Made by a program: the position numbers and the translations under genes. A stretch of 64,000 nucleotides of DNA from Rhynchopus sp. YZ270_cl-10 (lineage: Eukaryota; Euglenozoa; Diplonemea; Diplonemida; Diplonemidae). Each line of letters starts with the position of its first letter. Positions within the stretch are counted from its first letter, which is position 1. The notes beneath the pieces were generated by a model. The model worked only from the letters and a program-made list of their open reading frames with translations, did no database searches and was not told where the DNA came from. The stretch covers positions 434,001-498,000 of the forward strand of contig OZ037906.1 in the NCBI GenBank assembly GCA_964035575.1. Reading direction: 5' to 3'. Shown here one piece after another: positions 1 through 10,546 of the stretch.

Positions 1-610
1 GGATATGTACCCAGTGGTTTCGGTGCTTTTCAGTTTGTAGACAGTCTGTGTGTGATATGTGGCGTAACAAAAAGTGGCATTTTGAGAGAAAAAAGAAACG
101 CTGCATCTGATACACTAACACAGCCTTTTTATGGAAGAAACAAAGAAGCCGCTATCAATGAAAGAAAAGTAGTAAGACGTATGTGCCTCTCGTGCACACA
201 CACACCATGCAATGCTACTTTGAATACAAAGCCCTCTCGGAACAATAATGACAAAAAATAATTCAAAGACGAATACATCACGTACATACACGGTGACCAT
301 GCGGGGTATGGTTACCATCATTAAAGACCACTAAAAAAGGGCACTCTTTTTAACAAGGAGGGGGAAGGGGTATTGCATACTCTCTTCAGCTTCGGCGTCC
401 CCGGACATTCCCTCAACGAAATGACAATGTTCTCTGTGGCCATCTTTCTGTGTCGTCCTACCCCGCTCCCTGCAACAGAACCGTCTGGGCTATATTTAAC
501 TGTGTATCCGTGGCTGCACCTTTTTAAAGGAACAGGCTGTGCAACCCTTTCTGGTAATGGTAAGTGGTGGTGGGGCAGTGGGGGGGTGGAAAATACTTAA
601 GGAATAATGC
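1..610. other. Gene-free left flank
   Basis: I see no supported coding exon here. The stretch holds one short hairpin repeat (173-205), a worn fragment resembling the start of repeat family B (about 216-255), and otherwise low-complexity spacer. Short reading frames exist on both strands but none has protein-like composition or splice signals that join to anything. Confidence 0.6.
173..205 (+). repeat. Hairpin repeat, CTCTCGT loop
   Basis: Stem TGTGC (182-186) and GCACA (194-198) close the 7-nt loop CTCTCGT (187-193). This is one of the cleanest copies of the dispersed hairpin superfamily described in the findings. Confidence 0.7.
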
Positions 611-726
611 GATGTTCAAAACGCTTCGAAGATGCAACACTCCGCAATGGAACCCCGGAATGCTTCATTTAGGAGAATTGATAACAGGAAAACTGTACGC
701 ATACACACAGTCATTTCCCCATCCAT
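611..726 (+). repeat. Dispersed repeat family C, diverged copy
   Basis: This copy keeps the order of family C: an AACGC start, a block ending GGAACCCC, an ACAGGAAAACTGT hairpin, and the right end ACACAGTCATTTCCCC. It matches the copies at 10421-10546 and 44274-44399 with many substitutions, so it looks old. Confidence 0.65.
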
Positions 727-921
727 GATTCAGAAGACCATTAAATAAATGAAATGCAAATTCGATGTCAATCTGGTTAACAAAGAACCGTACTATTTTC
801 CATCCATTATCTAGACCCCTCCACGACGAAGAATGCAGCTACACAGATGGAGTAGAGTGGAGTGGTGGGGAGCAAGCGGAGACAAAAAAAAAGAGCAGGG
901 ACGCCAAGGGAGAGGGGTAAT

Positions 922-1051
922 GGTGGCAGTATTGCGATGGACCCATTGGAATACGCAAAAATACATCACAATCCATCATAATACACGTGTATTATGATGG
1001 ATTGTGATGTATTTTTGCGTATTCCAATGTACCCATCACAATACTGCCACC
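922..1051. mobile_element. Near-perfect 130-bp palindrome (fold-back element)
   Basis: Two arms of 65 bp meet at ACAC/GTGT (986/987) with no spacer and only about four mismatches, all near the outer ends. The outer ends are GGTGGCAG and CTGCCACC. AGAGGGG occurs just outside on both sides (left copy 911-917, separated from the arm by four bases), which may be a blurred target duplication. There is no coding capacity. It resembles a MITE or fold-back element; the family is unknown. Confidence 0.7.
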
Positions 1052-1270
1052 AGAGGGGGGGTAGGTGTAAGGCTCTAACACAACTCTTCAAGACTGCAAA
1101 ACAAACTGCAAACTGTAAACCTCAGACCACCCCCTAATAACAGGGTGGTGTGGTGTAGGTAGAGTGGGGGAGAGTATGGTTCGGGATTTGGTGGAACAAC
1201 TGGGGTACGGAAAAAAAATTCTTTTGCGTTTAAAAACGCAAAGAAAAAACAAAGGAGAAATTGTTGTCAA

Positions 1271-1300
1271 AGATGAGACTAAGCCTTCTAGTGCTTAGTC
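1271..1300 (+). repeat. Hairpin repeat, CTAAGC/GCTTAG stem
   Basis: AGATGA is followed by ACTAAGC, an 8-nt loop, and GCTTAGT. It is a copy of the dispersed hairpin superfamily. Confidence 0.6.
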
Positions 1301-1438
1301 AAAAAAGGGCGAAGTTTTTTTGGTTTGTTTTGTGTAAAAAACAAAAACCAATACAATGAAAACAAAAAATAGAACACAGACATCCAAAAAGATACTTATT
1401 TTGGGATATTTGAATCACTTTGAAGGGAGAAAAAAGGT

Positions 1439-1484
1439 TTATAAGATGAACCCAAGCCTTTCGTGCTTGGGTTCAATCTTATAA
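1439..1484 (+). repeat. Hairpin repeat with 19-bp stem
   Basis: This is the best paired copy. TTATAAGAT (1439-1447) pairs with ATCTTATAA (1476-1484), and GAACCCAAGC (1448-1457) pairs with GCTTGGGTTC (1465-1474), leaving only A1475 unpaired. The loop is CTTTCGT, one base from the common CTCTCGT. Confidence 0.75.
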
Positions 1485-1516
1485 ATTAAAGATCACTTTA
1501 AAAAAGGGGGGCACTT

Positions 1517-1554
1517 TAAAGATGGATGTGCCTCTAGCGAAACACACATCTTTA
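1517..1554 (+). repeat. Hairpin repeat, AAAGATG...CATCTTT type
   Basis: The outer arms TAAAGATG and CATCTTTA and inner TGTG/CACA enclose CCTCTAGCG. The outer AGATG/CATCT pairing is shared with the neighbouring copy at 1439. Confidence 0.65.
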
Positions 1555-1848
1555 TTGTATTTTGAAAAAGCATTTTTTTAAAATATTTTCCTTGAATTTT
1601 TTTTTTTGCGGATTTTACTCCCCAAGATGCTTTTTTTACGTTTTTTCAGATATTTCCCCACAAAAATTGATGCAAAACACAACATCTTTCCCCACAACAT
1701 CTCCCCCCAAAAAAAAAAAAAATTACTAAAAATATCCAAGATTATTTTTTCCTTCCCTTGGTGTGCCCTAAGGAAAATCACTACCCTAGAAGGACCCAAG
1801 AAGTACCCAATTTACACCTATTTTTGGGGGAAATCCAGTCCCCTCTTA

Positions 1849-4102
1849 TTATTGCCCTCGATACGTTGCCCACGACGTTGAAACCTCGACTGTATCGCCA
1901 CTACGGAGCCCCAAGGCTTTTACCGACATATCCTCGGAACTCGAACTCTGCCATCTGATGTCTTTGTTCACTACGTGGACGGAATACCCGAGGAAGGCCT
2001 TGTCGAGGTGCGGCACCTCTGGCTCTGTCAGACCACATCGCTTCACAAAGGTTGACAACCTCTCCGAAGGCGGAACTGCCCACTGCTGTGCAGGCACCCT
2101 CCTCCACTTATCTTGCGCCGACACCGTTACCCTCAACGGAGTTCCCTGCATCGCTCCTAACATACCATGCCCATCAGTACTCCTGCTAAACGACGCTCCC
2201 TTCACACTCACCCTAACCGGACTCTGCCCACGCAATGACCCAGCCCATTGTGTTGCGGTCCGCTCACTTTGTGAACCCCTCCCTACCAAATGCCGGTTTT
2301 CCGAGGTGCAGACCAACTCCTCCTCCTGAGGGGGGGTGTACGGATCCAAGGAGGGGGGCTTCGAGATGGGGGTATGCGAGCGTGGAGAGCATCCATTGTG
2401 GGCGACGCGGCTGGGGGAAGGAGAGGTGGCGGAGATGTAGGCTGACGCATTGTGGATAGGGGATGCACGGCGTGAGGGCGAGAGGGTGCGGGTAGGAGGT
2501 GTACCAGGGTGGTGTGGGTGGATGGGTATCGCGTGTTCATGGTGTGGTTGGTGCTGCAGCTGTGGTGGGGAGGAGACCAGCCCCTCACCTGCGAACAAAG
2601 GATCGTCTGCAGCATGTGACAGCAAGCCCCCCACAACATTGCCCGCAAGAACCGGTGGCGGTGGCAGCTCTGGTGTAGCTGCAGAGGTTGCTACAGAGTG
2701 GGTGGTGTACTCATCAGTGGCGAGGTGGTGCTCGGGGGTTGTGTGTCTAATCTGTGAGGTTTGATAGGTAATGAATTTGGTTAAAAGAGTAGGGATGAAA
2801 AAATATGACCTTTCTGCAATGAGGTAGATTTGAGTGAAACAGAAAGTTTGAGAATGGAGTGAAAAATTCAAAATGAGTTGGAAAAAAAAAAATATATTTC
2901 CTGAGGTGCGAAGTGGGAAAAGGAGTATGAGACATTATTATTGGAGGGAAAAAAATTATAAAGATGTCTAAGCATCTCGTGTTGTTAAAGTTATATTTTT
3001 AAAGCCGCATACCGACTGTCCATTCACAGGGCTTCGCGAGGCCCGTTCTCGTCGTTTGCTTGTGTTGCGCTTCTGAGATGTGTTTTGTGTGAAAATGGAT
3101 ACGTCTTTTTCGAACAAACATTATGCTACCTGATTTTTTCTTTCATTAATCACCACTGTGTCTTTCTCCCACAGCCGTTTCTACTCCATTTCCCCCTTCA
3201 CAGAATTGAGGGAATAATCAAAAGTATTTTCATCATATGCAATCAATAAATTGATAGTATATGGTGAGGGATCAACAAAAATGGTCCCATCTTTCTTTTT
3301 ATGGTGTGTGTTTTGCAAAACGTAGAAAAGAAAAGTAAAATGCTTCGTGCACAAGTTGAAACTTCAGTAGATTGGTTTCTGATATTAACCCTGTTTCAGT
3401 CCTAAGAATCATACAGTTGTATTCAAAAGGGTGGACATCTTCAGTGATTTCCCTTTAAATGGTGGGTGAATATCGTGAAACCGATGTTCGTGTGAACATT
3501 TGGTACCTTCTACTTCAGTTTTTTGTTTCGGGAATACACAAAATACAAAAGTTTTTTTTTTCTTTTTTCTTATTCCTTTCTCTGTCCTTACTGGATGTAA
3601 TGTCTGATCACCAGGAGGAAGAGTAACCTAAAGAGTCTTGGTCTTGATGGCTGCCGTGTATACGTAAAGTATTCCGTGCAATAATTGCTACCAATCCAAA
3701 CAAATACCAACACATCCTGTATGTGTATCAGATAGAAAACCTCAGCAAACACACAAGAAAGAGAAATAAAATAAAAGTAAAAAATAGAAAAGTGAAAAAC
3801 ATACTAAGGAAAAACAAACGAAAAAACCAACCGTTCCCCCCCTTCCCCCTCCCACCCCCACTCTCACCTCACGAATTGGTATCATCTGTGAGACATACCC
3901 TTTCTTCGAAGTAAAATGCGCCGCCTGCATGCGTCGGGGAGGGGACATAACGTGGCCGTTGCAGGGCTGCTGGGAGAGGCGACGTGTCGGTGCTTTTGCG
4001 TTGGAGGAGAAGCGCGCGTTCACGTGCCTCCACACCACGATGAGGCGACACCCGTCCAGGAGAGCCCTGCCGTGGTGGCGAAGCACCAAGCTCACCCCGC
4101 AT
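1849..4102 (-). CDS. Protein with ubiquitin/SUMO-like C-terminal fold (two-exon model)
   Basis: Model: exon 1 at 3899-4102 (68 codons from an ATG after AACA), exon 2 at 1849-2751 (300 codons plus TAA). The donor is GTATGT at 3898, the acceptor CTCACAG ends at 2752, and both junctions are phase 0. Exon 2 has no early in-frame ATG of its own except in an AT-rich stretch that looks intronic, which is why I join it upstream. The predicted 368-residue protein is mostly disordered, rich in Pro, Ser, Arg and His. The last 85 or so residues look folded and end with a LGLRSGDTVEV segment, the pattern seen near the end of ubiquitin-fold domains. It lacks a C-terminal Gly-Gly (it ends RGQ), so it is not a processed modifier; a binding or scaffold role is only inference. 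The intron is long (about 1.15 kb) and could hide another exon. Confidence 0.55.
2752..3898 (-). other. Long intron of the ubiquitin-fold gene
   Basis: AT-rich sequence with pyrimidine tracts on the minus strand just before the acceptor. I found no further exon with matching phase and no clear copy of the dispersed repeats. Confidence 0.45.
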
Positions 4103-4347
4103 TGTTGTTTCCCTGCTTTTTGTATGTTCTGTGTCCAGGGAGTCTGCTCTCCTATGGTATAAAAAAAGCCCCTTTTTTGTGTGTGTTTCCTGGATATGAG
4201 AAATACTTTGACAAATAAACAGTAAAACTTGGCTTTTTTTTTTTTTTGAACCTTTTCTACCTCACACAACAGAATATCAAAGGGCTCTCTCCTTTACCCC
4301 TTAAACACCACTCTGTCACCCATAACAAAGAACACATCATTTCCACC

Positions 4348-5382
4348 TCAGATAATCTGAACACAATGATTCACCATATTTTCCGATTCTCCAGGCGCCG
4401 CCTGACGGGACCCTCCTACTATCGCCACCCCCTCTCTATACTCTGCACACCCTGCACCAGAGAGCGCTGTGGAGAGTGGTGTTAGTGTGGTCCAACGGCC
4501 GGCAATGGGGCAGAACGATTCAGAGGAGGAGAGGAGCGTGCCTTCTGCGTCACCACGCATTCCCCCATAGACACGGACACGTCCCTTTGATGAACAACAT
4601 GCCGCCCCCCCTCTTGCCTCCCGCAATGGAGGAGATTTCTGCCAGACACCTTCCCGCAGGTCCAGAGCGTACACCTTCCGCTCCCCCACCTCCTCCCCAA
4701 ACCCCCCACAGCAATACACCCTCCCCCCTTCCTCGCAGACCCCTGGTAAGAACAACGCCCCCGGAAGAGTGGGGCCAGACTCCACCCTCCCCCCTTCTTC
4801 CAACCGGATTGTTTCGGTTGTCGCGACATCGGAGACTCCGTCATGCCCTCCTACCAAAAATAACCCTCCGTTTATCCCTGCAGATCCACACCCCCTTCGA
4901 GGAGCGGGTAAATCCATGCAATGTGTCCAGTTTGATTCGGTGGAAGGGAGGTATTCGACGGAGGTGAGGTACGATCCTCCGTCATCCCCTCCGGCAGCGA
5001 GAACTCCCCCTTGGATAGATCCCGCGCCAAAGAGAAACCGGGGGGCTACCAATGAAGGCCCAGAAACCCAGGATGTTTCATTATGATGAAGAATTTCGGT
5101 GCAATTTAAACGGCCCGTCTCTCGATTATGCCCTCCAAAGGCAATAAGCGACGTAGAGTGCGAGGATTTTGAGGAAGGGGAGGAGGAGGAGGAGGAAGAG
5201 GAGGATGAAGACAACGCAACACAAGCCAATCCAGTGCGGGCAGTGCGCAAAGAAGGCATGCGGCTTGACACGCCTTTCATACTACCAGTGTGCATAGCAG
5301 CACCGATCTCATGGCCTATATCATACCCAAGCCCAGTATGATAAAGAAATGCCTTCAATAAAAGACGGCGGTCGTCCTCCAT
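4348..5382 (-). CDS. Kelch-repeat protein
   Basis: Single exon, 344 residues, starting MEDDRRLLL with ATG in an A-rich context (AAAAATG). A serine run lies near residues 58-70. From about residue 80 the protein is built of kelch blades, each with the diagnostic double glycine: FGGHN, AAGGDD, VGGHDG, CGGFG, YGGMR and VGGSR, with spaced Trp residues (SWVSG, NWTHC, VWQKS, RWTTL). Six blades suggest a complete beta-propeller, which normally binds a protein partner. There is no BTB, F-box or other partner domain, so the role is open. It ends 245 bp before the ATG of the ubiquitin-fold gene; a functional link between the two is not implied. Confidence 0.85.
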   Translation of the reverse strand: MEDDRRLLLKAFLYHTGLGYDIGHEIGAAMHTGSMKGVSSRMPSLRTARTGLACVALSSSSSSSSSSSPSSKSSHSTSLIAFGGHNRETGRLNCTEILHHNETSWVSGPSLVAPRFLFGAGSIQGGVLAAGGDDGGSYLTSVEYLPSTESNWTHCMDLPAPRRGCGSAGINGGLFLVGGHDGVSDVATTETIRLEEGGRVESGPTLPGALFLPGVCEEGGRVYCCGGFGEEVGERKVYALDLREGVWQKSPPLREARGGAACCSSKGRVRVYGGMRGDAEGTLLSSSESFCPIAGRWTTLTPLSTALSGAGCAEYREGVAIVGGSRQAAPGESENMVNHCVQII

Positions 5383-5936
5383 TTTTATTTATTTTCCTCC
5401 AAAAAGGGTCTGAGGAATATTTCAAAGAGGGAGGGAGAGAGAGCGGGGAAAGGTAGGAAGGGAAAGATGTCGTTTTTAATTTTTTTTTTTTTTAGATTTT
5501 TATTTTGTCATCGAGAGAGAGAGAAGGAGAGAGAAGAAAAGATTAGATACTATTAAGCCTTGTGTGTTGCTTTAGTCATCGTTTTTTTTTTTTTTAAAGT
5601 CGGCGTTTCGGGGGGGGAAAGAAAAGGTTATAAAATGAACCTATGCTTCCCGTGCTTAGTCACCTTGGTTATAATCGTTATCGCACATCACAAAGGCGTG
5701 GTTGGGGATAAAAAAGCGCACAAAAAAAAATAATAACGTTTTGAAAGATATACCTCTGTACACTCACCTTACAAAAAAAAATCGATTTTTTTTTTTTGAA
5801 AGAAAAGATAAATTCATTACTTTTCTAAGGAAAGCCATATCCCCCCCTTTTAACCCAAAAACTTTTCTCTAAAAAATATCTCCTCGTTCTAATCTAAAAA
5901 TATCAAAAAAAAAAAAAAATCCCATTTTTTCTCATG
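5383..5936. other. Spacer with T/A homopolymers and one hairpin repeat
   Basis: No gene is seen. The spacer contains several T or A runs longer than 10 bp and the hairpin copy at 5626-5676. Confidence 0.6.
5626..5676 (+). repeat. Hairpin repeat with GTTATAA ends
   Basis: GGTTATAA...ATGAACC, a loop region TTCCCGT, GCTTAGTCACCTTGG, then GTTATAATCG. The right tail (TCACCTTGG...TCGTTATCGC) is shared with the copy in the intron of the second RPL12 gene (43066-43140). Confidence 0.6.
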
Positions 5937-8900
5937 CTAGAATCCCCATTTCTCACCACCAAAGTCTGGCGGAGGGGGTTGGTTTGTTATTTTCGCGCCT
6001 TCATTTTGAGGGGAGGGGGTACCGAACTCGGGGTTCCATGTAGACGCCTCTGTCGACTTGAAGTCTGGCGAGGCCCAGGTGTTGTCCCCCCAGGAGGCTG
6101 CTTGGGCGTGGGTGTCTGCTGCTGCTGGCACCCCTCCACCTGATGACTGTGCTGCCACTGCTGTCTGCCCCTGCGGCACTTCCACTGGAGACGTGAAGGA
6201 TGCGCCAAACGCATCAACCTCCCCTTGCCCAGACCCTTCAGGGAAAAGCCCGGCCTCCCCTCCCTTCCCCGCATTGAACAGATCCCCCCCAGATGCGGCC
6301 CCAAACAGATCCCCTGACGTAGCTGCAGCGGGCACAGCTTCAGAGGGGGGTACCGTTGCGCTGAAGAGGTCTGGTGCAGGTACAGCAGGGGTTGTAGAAG
6401 GCTCGGTGGGTGTGGCAGCTCCAAAGAGAGTTCCTGCAGACTCAGTCGTCTCAGACGGGAAGGTGGCAAAGAGGTTGCCTCCAGTGTCGGGAACGGTCTC
6501 GGTGGAGGGGGCACCAAAGAGATCACCTACAGGTGTCGCAGTGCGTTCTGGGATAGGTGGAGGTGCGGGCACCCCTTTGAACAGATCTCCAGAGGCCGTC
6601 GGGGGCTCGGAAACTGTGTTCTCGGATGCAAAGAGATCCCCTACAGGGGTAGCAATGCGTGGGGCTGGAGCTGCGGGCACCCCTTTGCCAAATAGATCAC
6701 CTCCAGTTGGGGTAGGCTCGGCTGCTTCTGGTGCAGGGAACGCTGTGCCGAACAGATCGCCTCCGGTAGGTGAAGATTCGGAGGGTGTTGCGAAGCCGGT
6801 TCCAAACAGATCACCACCAGCGGGGACGGCTGCAGGCTCAACAGTCTCAGCCGGGGCTGCAAAGGTGCCAAACAGGGCACCTCCGGTAGGTTCTGCAAAG
6901 AGACTCCCTCCGTCTTGCTTTGGGGCTTCGAAGAGGGTGTTGGTTGTGTTGGTGGGGGATGGGTTGGTTGAGTTTGAAGCGGGCGCGGGGAAGAGACTGT
7001 CTGAAGGGAATGCTGCTGTTGTGTTTGCCTTGGCAGAGGTCTCAAACGGCGCTGCCGGGACTGCAGGGAACAAACTGTCGGTGGTTTCGACAACAGTCGG
7101 GCCAAAGAGGCCGTCGTTGTTGAAGGCCTCAGCGGTGGGTGACGGCTCTGACGCTGTGGTGGAGGGCCCTGCAGAGGTGGGCGGCACGTCTGTGGAGAAG
7201 GCTGCTTGCCCCCAGGGGGTTGGTGTAGGTGTGCTATCCTTGGTGTGTGTGGGAGGCGGTGCAAAGAGGCTGCTGCTGTCCTGTGATGCAGGGGCAGGGG
7301 TGGGGGTAGGGGCAGGTGTGGTTTCTGTCGTCTCCGGCTGGCTCCTAGCAAAACTCAAGGATCCGCTTCCCGTCAGTGGCATCGACCCACTCCGGTCCAA
7401 GCAGCGTGGGCTCCCGTCAATAATCGTGCTGCTAACGGTCGCGAACATCGCAAGGCTGCGAGTCGCGTCAGAAAGTGCGTTGGTGCACTTCTCCAGTTCA
7501 CTGTGGTTCGCGTACTTCGAAATGCGCCCCATTTGATGTTCGTATCTGTAATGAAAAAAACGGTGGAAGGGGAAGTCTCACAGTGTGGAACAGAAAGAAA
7601 ATTTTACGTGAAATACAAAAAAAAAGCACTCTCGTGGTGCATGACCGGTGTATCGGTGGGCCCCAACCATGCGGTCCTACATCCTATTTCGAGGTTGATA
7701 TATGGTAGAAAACTTGTAAGATCAATGTGCCTCATGCACACATCTGTGAAAAAGTTGGCCATATGCCACCCATCTCCTAGGTATTAGTCATGTAAAGAAA
7801 GAGAGGGTACGTTAGGCGGTAGTGAGCTTTTCGGTAGTTGCAGGTTGCAAAGGTTGGAAGGTGGTATTTGGGTGGTTCGGATGTAGTTTGAATCCAGAAG
7901 GTGGGGGGAAGGTAAATGAATGGCATACCCCTGAAGTTCCCGCCTCAGCTCGCTTTCCTTTGTGGTCAGTTCAATCACATTTTCACCTGAAGGGGTGTGG
8001 GGAAAAAATTAAAGGGCGCTATTTCTCCGAAGGAAATTTTTTTTTACACAAATAGGGGTTATTCGCACTTCTTGCGTACTTCTGCGCACCCCCATTCACC
8101 AACAAACAAAAACAAAAAAAAAGCACCGAAATATGACCTCTTCAGACATATCTAAACACCATTAGTACAGAAAAAAGCTAAAACATACGTTGTGTTTGCA
8201 TCTCCTGTTTGCAGGTGTCTATTTTGTTGTTTGACCCAGCGAGCTGTGTTTCCATTGCGTTGATAGACGACTCAAGGTCTTCTGTCTTCGACGCCAACCC
8301 AGCTATGGTGGCAACCACACTGTCGAGCTGATGTGTCTGCTGACCTGCTTCGTGGCTCAGCTGATGCTTCACGGTGGAGAGGTGAGCCACTTTGCTCTCA
8401 AGCTCTGAGATCGCCCTGTTGCCCTCGAGGATGAAGTGCTGCACACGTTTCAGCTCCGCCTCTTGTGTACCCAGCTCTGCCTCTGTCTGTTCCGCACGCA
8501 CCAGGCCCTCGCGGACGCGCTCTGTATTGCTGCGTTCCTCCAATCGCAACGCATCTATCTCAGTCTGCACCCTTCCAGTGCTCCCGGTCAACTTGGTCGT
8601 CCTCAAGTTGCTATCATCAAGCGAATCCTGCAGCTGCTGGATAAAGGTTGTCAGGTACGCCTTCGTCTGGTTTTGAAACAGTTGTTTGTCCTCAAGAGCG
8701 CGTTCCTGAGCTTTCAGTGCCGCGAGTTGGTCTCTGATGGGTATGAAGGAGTAGTGTGTGGGCATGAAGTTCAAGGATAAGTTAAAGGAACAGCCCCTCT
8801 AATGTGCCATACCGCTTTTCATTCGCAGACTCGATTTTTCTGTCCAAAAGAGCTTGAGAGTCTTGCATCACAATGAGGATGTCCTTGCAGGCACGGGTGT

Positions 8901-10062
8901 GTCGTTGGAGTTGCTGAAAGGGGGGGAAGGATAAAGGACACAATACAACCGAAAGTTTGACTTGAAATAACAACCCGCCCGGTACAGTGTACTTTTGGTG
9001 CATGACCACACCATGCGGTACATCCATTTCGTGGTTTACATCATAAAGAAAATTTTCTAAAAGACGTCTGAACACTAAAATGTCGTGCAGACGCCTTAAG
9101 TGGAGCCGCTTCTCCGCTTCATCGAAGCGTGGAAGCGTTACTTCATACGGTAGGTTGCAAGTGCTCCAAATAAATTGGCGTAAATAAGTTTGGCAAATTT
9201 GGGTATTTTAAATAATTTGACGACCTTTTCAAACGCCAAACATATTTTGGAGTAGTAAAAGAGTTTGCATGTTTGCCTGATTTTTCATAATGAAATATCA
9301 CCCCACCTCTTCTCATACCACATTCAACTCTTCTATTTCCTGGTCTGTGTACATAGCCTGCTGTGGGGCTGCACCAAAGGTCTCATTACTGCCCATAGCA
9401 CCGATGTTGCCACCCAAACCACCTCCACCTCCTCCACCACCACCACCACTAAACCCACCCCCAATGCTATTAACTGCTCCACCAATACCCGCCCCAACAC
9501 CCACTCCCCCACCAAACACAGGCCCTCCAAACGACGGCTCCGACACCATCGGAGTGGGCAAAGGTGGGGGGCCACCTCCACCTCCACCTCCACCTCCTCC
9601 ACCCCCTATCTCCGGCAGTCCCCCCAGGCCCCCCATGGATGGGAGCGGGGGTGGGCCTGAGGTGAAAGGGTCCGATGCCGGAGGGTTGGAATTGCTGCCG
9701 GAAAATCCGATGGAAAAGGAGTTCGCAGTGTTCGTTCCGAATCCGCTTGGCTGAGGTTGGAAGGCGGGTTGCGGGGTGGTGGTAGGGGTGCGAAGGTGAG
9801 CGGGGAGCTCGATGGGGAGGGTGCCGCCCTTCTTGACGGTCATAATGAGGAACATGGCAACGCAGAATTCGTGGGCATCGAGCATGCCGTTGTGGCTCAT
9901 GTCGCTCAACCCCCAGACCTGCCGTAACGCGTCGTTCGACAGCCCCGAAGCAACAAAGAGACTACGTGCCTTGTTCCCGCTCATCAGCACCCCGTTGTCA
10001 CGGTGCTCCTCATGGATGCTGGTAAACTTCGCTCGCAACGCATCTGTCAGCCGTTCCTCCAT
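5937..10062 (-). CDS. Eps15-like endocytic adaptor (EH domain, coiled coil, DLF motifs)
   Basis: Five exons join in frame: 9319-10062, 8813-8913, 8189-8733, 7929-7986, 5937-7500, giving 1,003 residues. Donors are GTATGA, GTATGG, GTATGT and GTATGC; phases 0, 2, 1 and 2 all match. Residues 1-90 form an EH domain, with QVWGLSD and the EF-hand-like loop DMSHNGMLDAHEF; EH domains bind NPF peptides. A Gly/Pro-rich linker follows, then about 230 residues of coiled coil, then a disordered tail with at least nine DLF motifs (mostly GDLFG) plus SLF and TLF variants, ending EKWGF. DLF motifs are known clathrin and AP-2 binding sites. This order matches Eps15/Ede1-type adaptors of clathrin-mediated endocytosis. 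Introns 1 and 4 each carry a family B repeat. Most animal Eps15 proteins have three EH domains; here only one is present. Confidence 0.87.
7604..7703 (+). repeat. Family B repeat in intron 4 of the Eps15-like gene
   Basis: It runs GTGAAATACAAA, CTCTCGTG, TGCATGACCGG, CCCCAACCATGCGGTCCTAC, TTTCGAGGTTGATAT. The order is the same as in the other full copies, on the strand opposite the gene. Confidence 0.75.
7716..7748 (+). repeat. Hairpin repeat in intron 4 of the Eps15-like gene
   Basis: AAGATCAATGTGC, a CTCAT loop, then GCACACATCT. It lies directly after the family B copy. Confidence 0.65.
8050..8105 (+). repeat. Repeat family E in intron 3 of the Eps15-like gene
   Basis: GGGGTTATTCGCACTT, GCGTACTT and CACCCCCATTCA recur in the same order at 55045-55100. 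The GGGG and CCCC ends can pair. Confidence 0.6.
8957..9051 (+). repeat. Family B repeat in intron 1 of the Eps15-like gene
   Basis: It keeps CTTGAAATA, ACAGTGTAC, TTGGTGCATGACC, ACCATGCGGTACATCC and ATTTCGTGGTTTACATC. The middle block is shorter than in other copies. Confidence 0.75.
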
Positions 10063-10149
10063 AGAGAGAAAAGGCGGAGGGGGGAGAGAGAAAGAGAGGG
10101 GTGTGTGTAATGTCTTTTCTGTTGAGAAGAATTGTAAAAAGAAAGAAAA

Positions 10150-10190
10150 GCTTATAAGACGACCCTAAGCCTCTCGTGCTTAGTCTGATT
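10150..10190 (+). repeat. Hairpin repeat, exact CTCTCGT loop
   Basis: CTTATAAGACGACC, then CTAAGC (10165-10170), loop CTCTCGT (10171-10177), and GCTTAG (10178-10183). It is a perfect 6-bp inner stem. Confidence 0.75.
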
Positions 10191-10420
10191 AGATTACTGT
10201 GCTTAGTCACCTTAAAAGAAATGAAGTTTTGAAATATTGGCTTTTTTTTTTTTGAAATATTCGGGGGGAAAGAAGGAAATGGACCGGGTGTCATGAAAGA
10301 CTGGGAGAAAGGCGTATTATAGTGGGAGGGGGAAAGAATGAGAAAAAGAAGTAAATTTGACTTTGAAATCCAAAAAGCCGTCTCGTGACAAAAGTGTACC
10401 TAAAAGAGAAAGAAAAAAAA

Positions 10421-10546
10421 AGTGAAGTTGATAAGTGCAAAACGCCTCTGGGACGCAGGCACTGACACTCTGTGGGGTTATCGAACCCCGGAGTGTTGCA
10501 CTTTGGGAGTTGCTGACAGGGAAACTGTCAGCAGGCACACAGTCAT
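10421..10546 (+). repeat. Family C repeat, most complete copy
   Basis: It begins AGTGAAGTTGATAAGTGC directly after an A-run and ends ACACAGTCAT. It contains three dyads: GCCTCTGGGACGCAGGC; ACACTC...GAGTGT around GGGGTTATCGAACCCC; and GCTGACAGGGAAACTGTCAGC. Read on the minus strand, the centre is GGGGTTCGATAACCCC, close to a Pol III B box, and the element ends in a T-run. Whether it is transcribed is inference. Confidence 0.75.

Noticed and set aside
3742-4269. 175-codon minus-strand frame overlapping exon 1 of the ubiquitin-fold gene
   Set aside because: A shadow in another frame with low-complexity ends; the 68-codon frame has an ATG in good context and a matching GTATGT donor.
6058-7536. 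492-codon plus-strand frame opposite the last exon of the Eps15-like gene
   Set aside because: It is the antisense shadow of a repetitive GDLFG-coding exon; the minus frame joins four other exons in phase and shows known motifs.
10465-10496. Family C core as a true tRNA
   Set aside because: Only the B-box-like GGTTCGAT is present; the T-loop would have one base too many and no acceptor or anticodon stems can be placed.
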